Of a DNA stretch of 64,000 bases, positions 43,092-54,260 are shown in pieces. The notes beneath the pieces are model-generated. The model ran no database searches. It saw only the letters and a program-made list of their open reading frames with translations, and was not told the DNA's origin. The translations under genes and the position numbers were made by a program. The DNA comes from Atkinsonella hypoxylon (lineage: Eukaryota; Ascomycota; Sordariomycetes; Hypocreales; Clavicipitaceae). The stretch lies in NCBI GenBank assembly GCA_000729835.1, contig JFHB01000085.1, positions 59,626-123,625 on the forward strand, given 5' to 3'. How positions within the stretch are numbered: the first letter of the stretch is position 1; every line of letters begins with the position of its first letter.

Positions 43092-46000
43092 CCTTCGCCG
43101 CTATCCGTTCAGTGTCCAGTCGGCTTACTAAAGCCGATGCGTACCTAATGCAGCCTGGGCAATAATAATATGAATAGGTGCCTCTCCGGCATTAATAAAT
43201 CGCACATCAATGTAACCCAGTATTCGTCCGGGCCGTCAAAATTCTTGCTCAGCGAGCATGACTTCACTGGTGTCAGGATCAGGGGCTGCTCAGCACAAAG
43301 GCAATATGATCAATATCATCGTTGCTCAGCAGTTATTTATTGACCGAGGAGTCTGTTTCTGTTTCGCCGCGGGCAAATAGCCGTTCTGTTGAGGTTTGTC
43401 ATCTCCGGCACCCTGTTCGAGTTCAATGCCTCAAGCGGCCTCGTGAATTCGTCACAGGAACAGCTTCATTTTCAAGTGGGTCCTGAACCCAGCTTAGTGA
43501 TTGGGATTCTCCTCACACAGCAGAAACGGTACGGCTTTGTTGCATGGTGCATAGCAACCTCATGTCGTGTTCAGGCTGCCGGCATGCGTTGGTTTTGCTT
43601 TGGCATAATGGTTGCCCTCGTCAACTCTGAAGAGAGAGGCGAAGGGCTGGGTTGCTTTAAGAAGGAAAAAAAAACCCTCATACAACAGGCTTGTTCTTGT
43701 TTCCCTCCCAGATCTGTGTCATAATAGCAAAACAAAAATGCCATCTGTTGGAAGCGAACTTTGGTGGCAGCGTGCAAAATTGACGCATCACCCGCTTCCG
43801 ATTTTGTGCATAGTTAGGTGGTTGACTAACTATAGTAACTAATATCTACCTACATTGACGATGGTGGGGCATTGGTGGTGGTTGTTCACAGCTGTGGGGC
43901 ATCGCCATTCCCATGCAGGAAGGCACGACAGCCTACTTTCGCCTACTTTCCCATGATCTTTGTACTCATCGCCGCCATCTTTAAAATTCAGTGGCATCAG
44001 CTTGACGCAGGCGATCAGATAGCTCAGCTCACCAGTGACTACTTTCATCCCAATTGTTCAATTGAAATTGACACTCAATTTCCTCTGGAGCTTCGAGCTT
44101 CCTCAGCCGTCCCCGTGTCGGTCTGTGCTTTGGTCAGCAGTCCCAGTTTTCACGAATGCCCCATCCACGATGCTCTACTGCTCTGTCACCTGATGCCAGA
44201 CAGGGTCACATTTCGGCCCAGACCCGTCAATAATACTTGGCCTTTCAGTAATATTTTATGGAGTACGAAGTACGGGGAGTAGTCTTCAGATGTTTTGCAA
44301 GCTGATGCACGACGCACGGTCAGCCACCTAATCTAATCTGAACTTGTTCTTGGGCCTTTCACAACCTCGACTCGTTTTTCTCCGTGATGGCCGCGGCCTA
44401 AGCCTTATCGACAAGCCTAGACAAAGGACAAAAGCGAAGCGAACAACTAAGCGTGACAATGGACCAAGCAGCGGTATGCCGCACTGTTATGGTTCCAAGG
44501 ATTAATAGTCTTCCTTTGAACGTCTGTCACTGCCGCCATCATACACAGGCATGACTTTTATCTATGATATGAAGAGACAGTGCTCGATACATATAGCTGC
44601 GAATACCCCGAGAGAGAACGCTTTCCATTGATCTGAGCAGCCATCAACATTGCTCGTCTTCGTCTCGGGTGGCCGCTGGTTCATTTTCTTGCATCATGAT
44701 GAGTACGAGTAATACTAGCCATGTTACGAAAAATCTGACTTTGAGCATCCCAGGATAATGATCATCTCTATCTATATCTCCAAACCCAGAGCTGTCACTA
44801 GTCTGGCTACCTAGCCATCCGAAAACTCGGCTGGATACGAAGTATCAAGGTCGGCAGATATCACCTCACTCAGTAAAGTGCCACACCTGGTGAAGCTGGG
44901 TTCGGTAGCCATAAGATGGATATTTCTTACCACAGAGCAGCTTCGAAAGATGGCCGAGCGAGTTTGATCTATCGCCCCTTCTTGAGTCGGCACACAACCA
45001 AATGATCAACACACCACATTTGCATCTCTTTCCACTTCATATTCCATGTAGGATCTCGTGGCTCATTTCTAGTACTGTTTCAGGCTTTTCTCACCATGGC
45101 GCCTTCCATTGACATCTCAATCCCTCTCGTACGTCCCGTTCGCGCTGTGTAAGCAGGTCAGTGGTCATTGCCTGATGCTCAGTGTCATCTTCGTCTAATC
45201 CGAATGTAATTCGCATTTCAAAGACAGATTATCATACTTTTATTGTTCACTTGCGGCTCGTTAGTGTTGCACTTTCCATGGCAAGGCACTTCCTAAATAC
45301 AAACACGAATTAAAGAAACAATAAGCTCCAATTGCTACCGTCTCCTGTATTTTCCAGTTACAAGAAAAGTCTGCAACACATTATTTTCTATTCCTGACAA
45401 CACGTGAGGCTCCCGTTTTACCGCTCGTTAACTATCTCGCCTACTTCTAAAGTCAAAGGAATTCCGAGTCTCGAATCTCGGATGTTTATTCCTCAACCGT
45501 CATCTACGCCAAGCATGGCTTTATGCTGGTAAGTGAACCAAACGATCACCAGGCGTGCTGGGGCAAGAACGACAGATGCATCAGTAGCATCTTTTGAAGA
45601 AGCTCGCGAAGAAACTGAGACGGTGACGAAATAAATGAAGTGGGCTCTTCGCCAGAGCAAGACTTTGCTTATCCCTCATCCAGATTAGGCCAACGACAAC
45701 TCTAAGCCTTGACGACGTCAATGTCGCTCACTGGTGGGCATCCCAATCGCTGCAATCTACCTTGCCATGCGACATTTTACTATGGACCAAGCTATTATGT
45801 TTGGGTCTCCGACGTCATGAGTGCCCGCACCCAAGAACAATCATGTACATGCATGCGACCAGTCTGAATTTGGTAACAAACTGCCTGTCGCTACCCTACC
45901 CTTGGCTAACTGAGGACAATGCAGCTTCACCAATAGGGTCCTAGAGGTAAGACATTTGATTGACTTTCACACTTTTGTCAAGGCACCTGTGGTTGCGGAA

Positions 46001-47247
46001 AGTAACAGGTATCGAGTCTCATGACCCTATCGCGTGGCGCTAGTACCCGATTTGAGTTCATCGCCGCCAGGTACTTATTCACTCATACTTGATGGTTGTA
46101 GTTCCTGCGCTTAACCTGGCTGAGCTTCGCGACGTGGCGTTTCGCAAGAGGTGCAATTATCCACATCGTGGAGAGCTACATTGATCTGGTGGCAGTTTTC
46201 TCAGCTTGTACGGATTACCAGAGTGCTGCCTCCTTGGATCCTGTTACAACAGATGGATTTCGCTATATGCATTAGCATGTGCTATTCGTGAGTGCATGTC
46301 TTATCACGCTTGTGGCTTCAGTAGCTGCAGCTTGTGCTCGAACGAAGTATCTGTAACTGAGAACCCTTTCACAGCCACCAACACAGGAGACAATTTCGGA
46401 AATAATGTAGGCACCTCCGGCCAGGCACTACAAAGCCCAGTTGTCAGTTTAATAATACCACGACTTCCACCGTGGACATGGGGTGACTGAACCCACAGGG
46501 CCTCCCCTTGGTAAGACTGTCAAACTGTATCGTGTCCAGGGTCTTCATATTCCGTCATGCAAGTCAAGTCAGACCGACCACAGCTGCACTTGCGTCGTTG
46601 GCAAAGACGGTGCCGAATCCTGATCTCTCCCACTTGTCGAATCACATTTCAAGCAACAGTCTGCATAGTTTGCTGGATTTAGTTGGGATTGTTGCAAAGA
46701 ATCTGTGATCTTGGCTTCTATTGGATAAGGGAAAATGCTTCACCTTCTCAGGACCAAGTCAGTCGGGCTCGTGCAGCTGCAGCGTTGGGCAAGTCAGCCC
46801 ACCGCCATCTACTGAATCTGGCTATTAGAGGACCGCATCCAACTAGTATCTCCATGGACAGGACATGCTGCAGATGTACCATGTCCATGCGGCCGCCTTG
46901 AGTGGCCATGCCCGTGCTTGACAGCCCCTAGCTTTTGTCGTGTCTACTCCGTAGGCGTTCACACATGCAGGTCAAAGATTGGTGACAAGATCCAGATGTA
47001 GGAAATGACAGGTGACAGTCCCGGGTGGAAGGTTTTAGTTCCTTTAGGCCCAGTCTTAAGGTTAAGGACATTGCTCCGTAGGTAGGGGTATTTAGTACGA
47101 CCAGCCAGCTTGGCTGAGTAGCTATTATAGCTCATAAAGGTCCTCCCGGGCTCCAATTCCGACGACCCTAATTGGGAAGTGTCCTTACCAAGTGGCACCA
47201 ATACCCTCTCAACTTTATGGATATCAAAAGGCGAAAAATAAATAAAT

Positions 47248-47273
47248 TATTATTAATAATAATAATAATAATA
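47248..47273. repeat. (TAA)n microsatellite
   Basis: AT-only trinucleotide run of eight to nine units (with one imperfection), followed by AAAAG repeats. Confidence 0.8.
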
Positions 47274-49184
47274 AAAGAAAAGAAAAGAAAAGCACTCGGA
47301 CGTGGAGAGGTAGTTATGGCATGCTTTCCTGAAACAACCATGCCATGGTCACAGCAAGGAGTTTTCAAACCGAGCGGTTGTTTCAGGACTTTGACGAGCT
47401 TTGTTCTAGCAACAGGCTCGGAAACGTCGGCAGGAAGAGGTATCGAAATGACATGGCTAGTATGCTCATCTATGCCTACGTGCATAGCCGTGGTACGCGG
47501 GCTTTGCAACAGGCCTTCTGCAGTGCTCATCGCCGGTCCTGCAAGACGAATGACTACGATGCTGTTTCACAGCGTCAAAACAAGTAGTTAACTAAACAAC
47601 AGACTGGACCTTGGTGAAACCACCCATGGCACCCGTAGGCTCCGATTCAGTCAGTGGGTGGAGAAATGTCTCAGAAACCGTTGTCGAAATTTCCCATCAA
47701 TGTCTTTTCTAGTTATATCCCTGGTAAAGGTGTCCATCGACTCGACAACAGAGGGTACACAATCCAAGCATGACAGGATGATAAACGTTTGGTATTTCGC
47801 AGTTTTCCCTTTCAGAATCTCATTTCGAAAGGTAGGTAATGCCTTGCAAGGACTCGGGCCAATAACTACACCTGCTCCAAAGTTGAGGAAAATGCCGCAG
47901 CTCAGGTAAACCAGACTTTGGTCCCCCCCCCCCCAAGGCGTTGCAAGGGGAACAGTGCCCCAAATCAAGGTTCGAATTTCTTGCTTTTCCCCTTCCTTCC
48001 TTCTTTTTACATCTATGGTTTTCGAAAAACATAATTACCGGAAATCGCATCACGTATCAACCCTTGGCAAACAAACGCATCGTACAGTATCACCATGCGT
48101 TGTGCCACTATGTCGGCACAGCAGCCCAACACGTTGTTCTTCCATCAGGCAAGGTTAAAAAAAATTGAATAATAATAATAAATAAATAAACAAAGAAAAA
48201 TCCCGGCCCCTTTCTCCTCGATGATTCTCTCATGTCAATCTCTTTATTTCCCTTGACCTTTTTTTTTTCTTTTTTTTTTTTTTTCCTCTCCAGAGTCATG
48301 TTGGGGGCCAAAAGCATGGACAAGGCTCGCAAGCCGCTGCGGTGCCAAGGTGTGTTTCACAGCGTTAGGATGCGCTTTTTCTTGTTTCTTTTTCTTTCCT
48401 TTTTTTTCCTTTCCTTTGCGCGACGTACCCGTACCACTTACCATTGGCACCTATTCTTCTTTTTGCCATGGGACCAGAAATACCTTGCATGTTCAATGGC
48501 CGCGAATGAGAGGACGACGATGCCGTCCTCAGCTCAGTCCCACGGTCCTTTTCGGTCGCGTCGTGTGTTTTTTTTTTTTTTTTTCTTCTGGTCCTCCTGT
48601 TTCAACTCTGGGCTTGGCTCGAACTTCTCGGCGCCTTGGTTCATCACAGATGCATGCGGATGGTGCATGTGCATGTAGATGGGATCGAGGAGCCTTCAGG
48701 TTGATGGACACCATGGGATGGATAATATAAACTGGTCTAGTGTCTGGTCTGGTCCACGGCTTGCGTCTGCTCTGGAAATCTGCAACTGCCAAACTGCTAG
48801 CATGGCACGATGGGCACGTTTTTCCCCAGGGGCATGGCTGCTTCGCTGTGGAAATCCCAAAGGCGATCCGGAGTCTCCAGGCCAGAGGCTGCTCTTCTGC
48901 ACATGACAAATGACTGGTAATTTTGGCCATTGTTTTGACTTCCTGTTCAGAGGTTCGCGAGCTTGTACATGTGCACATGACTCTGTACATCTTGGAGGGA
49001 GTGTCTCCTCAAATCAGGTGCAGAGTCAAACGTCATTCATTCCCTGGAATTCTACATCTCATCTCGCCGTCCTGTCTCTTAGCCTGTCACCCTAGGTAAC
49101 TAACAATGTATTATCTTGTAGTCTATTTTCTGCTTCCTTGGATGCCATCCGCCTTCAACAACTGTCAATTACTTTCCTCGCTGT

Positions 49185-51168
49185 CTAGTCTTCATCATCC
49201 ACCTTGTCAGCGACCATGTCTTTGGCCGTGTTAATGACTTTTTCTGGCGGTCGCTCGACAGGCATGGCTGGACTGCTCATGCCGCCGGGAATTGGGCTCA
49301 TCTGACCACTTCCGGAGATGCTGCCGCCTGAGATACCGATGCCTTGCAGGGGCGTCTGCACGATATCTGGAGATCCAGGCAGCAGCCTTGCGTCCAAGCC
49401 AGGAATGTGAATGCGCTTGGCTTCGTTCTGGTACGCTGCAGGGATAATTTCAATAATTTCATCGCGCGGAAATTTGAGGTTTGGGATTTCCATGGTAGAG
49501 CAGTGCATGAGATAAGCATACAAGACACGCAGCACCGACTCGTGCGCGATAATAAGTAGATCATTCTGCTCTCGCTCAAGCTCCAGAATGATGGGCTCCA
49601 GGCGAACGGCAAGGTCATGGTAAGACTGAATGCATTGTCAATACAATGCTCATTATTTAGTGTCGTCCATGAATAGAACAGGCCTTACCTCAGCTCGGGG
49701 GTACCTGTGGTGATATGGGTCCAAGTCATGCTTTTCGGCTTCTTCGGGGTAGATCTTGGCTATCATGCATTCCGGCATATTTTCGCAAACTCCCGGATTT
49801 ATCTGACTCATCTGTGATCGCTGGCGGATCTTGTAACCTTTTTCCTTCAGGTAATCCGCCGTTTGGACAGTACGGAGTCGCGTCGAGGTCCATACAGTGA
49901 GCGGTCGCAACGGAGCCTGCTGCCCTTCACTCTTCTCTACCTTTTCTGCGTGTTCTTGTTGTCGGTGCTTTAATAGCGTTTCCGACATTCTTTTTGCATA
50001 TGTCTTCCCCAGTTCAGAGAGTGGCGCGTCGGCCTTGTATGATTCCTCCTCTTCAGTTGTGCCCGCGCGAACGAAGAACGTTGTTCGCGATTTGATGTGT
50101 AGATTGGTGAGATAAAAGACTATCCTGTGGGAAAGGTAGTTAAAACTGACGTTGTTGTAGAAGAACTTGGCGCCAGCATTGATCATCTTGATGTAGTTGA
50201 GTTCAGCTTCATTCATGGTCTCAAACACTGGAATACGCATCTCGATGCGTTTGAGATACAATTTCGCGGCTTCATCAGGATCCATGCCCGCAAACTAGCA
50301 GAATGTTTTAGTCTCACAGCTAGAAAATTATTGGGGGCGCAGAGATTCCTACATCGGGCGACGATATTTTGACATTCCTGGCATTCTCGCGGAGGATACG
50401 CTCATCATCGACGTACGATTCGATGAAAAGAGTCTGCAGCGAAGTCAGTACATAGCGCATACAGGCACATTGTGTATATCTTTTACCTGCACGTCATGCT
50501 TTGCCAGTTCCTTTGCCAGAGCCCGGCGACCATTTGCCGTGGGATTGACCGCATCGTAGATTGCTACTTGACCATTTTCGTGGTTCAACCATGCATAGAT
50601 GTCTTCTCGGCATTTTTTCAATATTTTCTGGCGAAGAATAACAGAGGAGGGTGAAGCATCTGGGAAAAAGTAGTCTTGCGGCACGTCGCCTTCGGGTCCA
50701 ATGGTTGCACGCCGATAATCGCCGAGATGGAAAATACGAGTTTTGACACCGAGCCACTGTAGATACCGGGCTAAGGAAACACATATATGACTAAACTTCA
50801 ATGAGATACTCTTTCAACCATCACTCGTACGTGGTCAACGTTACTTACGTCTTGCCACGTGCCGGAGGGCCGACCATGACGATGGCGATTCTACCGGAAT
50901 GGAACAATCGGCCAGACATGGTACTGTACAGCTGAGCCGGGGCCAGCTTCTCGTTTTCTGTGACATCGTGAATACCGTCGATGAAAGTCGAACTCTTGCG
51001 ACGATAGCGAGGCGCATTAGCCGCGATTTCAGCGGTACTAGCTGGCATTAGCAGCTCAGTCCAATATGACAATCGCCATGTCCTTCGCACACGTCTCCAA
51101 AGTAGGAGAGGTTCTCATATCACTTGAATTACGTGCAAATAATGAGCAACTCACAGTAAGGTGTCCAT
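49185..51168 (-). CDS. PFK26: 6-phosphofructo-2-kinase with degenerate bisphosphatase site
   Basis: Bifunctional-type enzyme that makes fructose-2,6-bisphosphate, the activator of glycolytic phosphofructokinase. Six exons (51155-51168, 50849-51037, 50487-50790, 50353-50433, 49689-50294, 49185-49625) join in consistent phases into 544 residues. Exon 1 is 14 bases (MDTL + 2). N-terminal kinase: Walker A GPPARGKT at ~61-68, then ARYLQWLGVKTRIFHLGDYR, YDAVNPTANGRRAL, FIESYVDDERI and SSPDFAGMDPDEA. C-terminal histidine-phosphatase-like domain: the usual Arg-His-Gly reads RAGTTEEE, with Ala273 (codon 50064-50066) where the phospho-accepting His belongs. TSTRLRTVQTA and the second histidine (IIAHESVLRVLYAYL) remain. 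So kinase activity is expected and bisphosphatase activity is not; yeast Pfk26 is a known parallel, with Ser at this position. The tail (SPIPGGMSSPAMP, then acidic KVDDED) is disordered. Confidence 0.93.
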
Positions 51169-51902
51169 GGCGAGTGCAGAGCAAGTCTTTCTAGATAGTT
51201 CCGAGGCGTGGATCCCAACTACCACCAGCAGTCATTACTTGACCATTTGTTGAAAGGTATCTGTTAAGGTGCAAGTCCCGCGATTGAGCGAAAAGAAACA
51301 ACAGTCGGTTCCTCAGCGGAATCCTCGGCAGGTGGAAATTAATACAAAGAAATTCAACACGATGGAGATTGATCCAGGCTGGTTCTGGTCGTCTCAACTA
51401 CAGGGTAGCATCTATTCGTCGTGGCCTAGGCATAGGCAGGTGGCACGCCGGTCCCGGAACATTGACTGGTCCGCTCGGCCGCCACAACAGGAGCACCTGG
51501 CCAATGTGGGGGGGGGGGGGCCATCAAAGACCAGTTTGCGGCCCCAAGCAGGCGGACCTTGCCAGCTTCGCTCTGTTCTTGGGCCTGGGGCGTGGCTGAT
51601 GAAAATTATTCAAATTATTCCCCAACGCAACTCCATACTCTCTTCTCTTCTCAAAGCCAGCGCAACTCCGTCCACGCGTTAGCCGGCACCCCAATTCAGA
51701 GTCAATTTGCCCATCGCAAAGGCCTCACCACAGCCTTGCAAATTGCTCCTGTTCCATTGCCACTGCCGGGGCTCCTGCTGCTGCCTCTGCCTCGTCCCAT
51801 TATTATCCTTCCACATTGCCGCCTCCTTTCCTTGCCCCGAGATATTCATCAACCTTTGCCAGTCTCGCGGCTGAGTCGACTCGAGCCACACCATCCGCCA
51901 TC
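51169..51902. promoter_or_regulatory. Divergent promoter region of PFK26 and TOM40
   Basis: 734 bases between opposing start codons. Contains a G tract at about 51508-51517, CTAGGCATAGGCAGG-type motifs and a C/T-rich leader (51760-51900) before TOM40. Confidence 0.45.
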
Positions 51903-53121
51903 ATGGCTGCTCAAATAGAATCGATACGATCCTTTCTTTTCTCTAATCCAATTGCCGCTGCTTTTGGCGATGCGCTCAACTCTTTCTCTGAACGCAGAGC
52001 GAAGCTCGGCCTCTCCAACCCTGGCAATATGGAAAACTTGGCCAAGGAGGTTCAGCGCGATGTCTTCCTCAACAACTACATGTTCACCGGTATTCGTGCC
52101 GACTTGACCAAGATTTTTAGCATGGCGCCTTTGTTTCAGGTCTCTCACCAGTTTGCCATGGGCGAGCGCATTAACCCTTATACTTTCGCTGCCATGTACG
52201 GAACCAGCAAGGTGGGTGCTTGAGAGAGACATTCAATCACAAGCTCTCGCTTTGTGCTTTGATCCTTAAGGTTTGGCTAACAAAATGTTTTCTCAAAGGT
52301 TTTCTGCCAAGGTAATATCGACAACGAGGGCTCGCTGTCTGGACGATTCAATTTTCGATGGACCGATAAGCTGGTGTCCAAGTCACAGTTGTCCATCTCG
52401 CCAGGCGGTCAAGACATGGCTCAGTTCGAACACGAGTACAATGGCGACGACTTCAGTGCATCTCTGAAGATGCTAAATCCCTCTTTCTTGGAGGGCGGTA
52501 TCACCGGCATCTATATCGGAAGTTATCTGCAATCAGTTACCCCAAGATTGGCTCTGGGCATGGAAACCCTCTGGCAACGACCGGCCTTGACACAGGGACC
52601 TGAATGTGCCGTTTCATATTGTGCTCGATACAAGACCGAGGACTGGATCGCCACTGCTCAGTTGCAAACTGCCATGGGTACTCTCCACACTTCTTACTGG
52701 CGAAGACTTTCTGATAAGGTTCAGGCTGGTGTTGATCTGAGCCTTGGTCTTGTGCCTTCACCCAGTGCTTTGATGGGCGGTGGCCTTCAAAAGGAGGGCG
52801 TCACTACTATTGGTGCCAAGTACGATTTCCGCATGTCCACTTTCCGAGCCCAGGTGGATTCCAAAGGCAAGCTGAGCTGTCTGATGGAGAAGCGTGTTGC
52901 GCCTCCGGTCATGATGACCTTTTCTGCTGACATTGATCACTTCACGGTTTGTCTGTCCCCTTTCAGACATGTTTAATATTTTGCAAGGAATCTGATCAAG
53001 TTTGTGTGTATAGCAACAAGCCAAGCTGGGTCTGGGAGTATCCATTGAAGCTGCCCCTGAAGAGCTCCAAGACCAACAGGAGGCTATGGGCGCCCAGTCT
53101 CCTCCTAACATTCCGTTTTAG
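51903..53121 (+). CDS. TOM40: Tom40, mitochondrial outer-membrane import channel
   Basis: Tom40 is the 19-stranded beta-barrel pore of the TOM complex through which nearly all nuclear-coded mitochondrial proteins pass. Three exons (51903-52211, 52299-52946, 53014-53121) all join in phase 0 and give 354 residues, typical for fungi. The N-terminal segment has NPIAAAFGDALNSFSERRAK and LGLSNPGNMENLAKEVQRDV. The barrel begins at FTGIRADLTKIFSMAPLFQV and QFAMGERINPYTFAAMYGT; later strands include GSLSGRFNFRWTDKLVSKSQ, GIYIGSYLQSVTPRLALGME and GAKYDFRMSTFRAQVDSKGK. The porin-type beta-signal lies in the last exon (KLGLGVSIEA). The tail QDQQEAMGAQSPPNIPF is soluble. Start: the ATG at 51903, which opens MAAQIESIRSFLF. 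Shares a divergent promoter with PFK26. Confidence 0.95.
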
Positions 53122-54260
53122 AAGCAGACGTCCCTCAAATTGGCTTATCATCCACGGATGATGGGACAGTACCCATGTACAACAGTCTCTTGACCCAACT
53201 CCAACCTAGAGATGATGAAGAAAGCGAAACAAAATAGTACTTCTTCCGCCGCGGCGACACACCAATACCGAACACTCAAGCTTCAGTCCATATCCGTTCC
53301 CGTGGCCCAGTGTCTATTCGCCAAATTGTTGTCTTATTAGTCTAAACAACCATCTATCCGTTTTCCACGAACGTACTTACTTCTGAGGCCAGCTCAGCCA
53401 CATCCTTTGGAAACAATTGCTCGATATTCCCTGCAAATATTGGCTCGGTCTCGGCTTCTCGCAAAACGATAGGCACTAAACTTCATTTTTCTACTATTTC
53501 AAAATTTTCTGCTATAGATATACCGCACATCTTTTATTCAATCTCATCGGGATGTCCCAGATGACGAGGACGAGGGTTATCAGTGGAGCGGGCCATTAAA
53601 AATTCGGGTCGGGGTTTTCCCTCATTGTCCTGGACAGACATGATATATGATGACAGATCTATTTTGTCTGACCACTGTGTACATTATTTTGGGCTGTAGA
53701 GGCTCTGAGGTAGCCTATGTGGGATTATGCATGCATGTGGTGAGACGTAATGGGTAGCTTCTTGAAACAAACAACATTGAAACAAACCGGACTTTGGCCT
53801 AATATTCGTACTCTGTAGATGTTCTTTACATAGCAGACATCTGTTAGTCTTGGACTATGGCTTTGCATGTATATTGGATGGAGGGGATTGCAAAACACGT
53901 AATAGGCACGTAACTTGCACAGTATTCGTCAACAGAAACATAGGTGACACCTTGCACACCCTGTGTATATCCCGTGGACCACTCATGAGTAATTAGATAG
54001 TTCGCGCAACGCCAGCCATGCTTCCAAAGTCCTTTCTTCGAGGATAAATCCAAAAAATCACCATTGGGCTTGAAAGAAACAAAGAACGCCTGGTATCTCA
54101 AAAAAAAAAAAAAAAAAAAAAAAGCAGAAACACTTCTTGATGCAAATCTGCTTTTAGACCTCTTCATGTCCCTATCTCTTCCATTATGCTCCATATCTTC
54201 GCGTGTCAATGGTGGTCGGGCGCTTGGTGCTTTATACACCTAGTAAGGTGGGATTCGGCA
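53122..54260. other. Convergent 3' intergenic region
   Basis: 1.1 kb between TOM40 (+) and the deubiquitinase gene (-). A 23-24 base A tract lies at about 54100-54123. Open frames across it (for example 53844-54239, minus) owe their length to that tract and have no domain features. No other element is seen. Confidence 0.45.

Larger units (their letters stand above)
39399..49184. other. 9.8-kb region without a supported gene, rich in simple repeats
   Basis: I examined all frames and found no family signature. The region between GSK3 and the PFK-2 gene holds microsatellites at about 40726-40751, 41203-41299, 41415-41453, 43034-43091 and 47248-47273, T tracts at 48260-48284 and 48569-48584, and a C tract near 47925. 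An ATG in good context at 45095 (MAPSIDISIPL followed by GTACGT) looks like a first exon but could not be extended convincingly. Long leaders of GSK3, noncoding transcripts or a fast-evolving gene with many introns could hide here. Confidence 0.5.

Noticed and set aside
46206..46708. Cys-rich 94-codon frame and neighbour, considered as a small secreted protein.
   Set aside because: No signal peptide at the start, cysteine spacing without a known pattern, and the frame begins and ends at random-looking stops.
48232..48730. Phe-rich frames of 126-148 codons.
   Set aside because: Produced by long T tracts; composition is not protein-like.
53844..54239. 131-codon minus-strand frame beside the deubiquitinase gene.
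   Set aside because: Contains a poly-Phe run from an A tract and lies in the 3' region; no domain.
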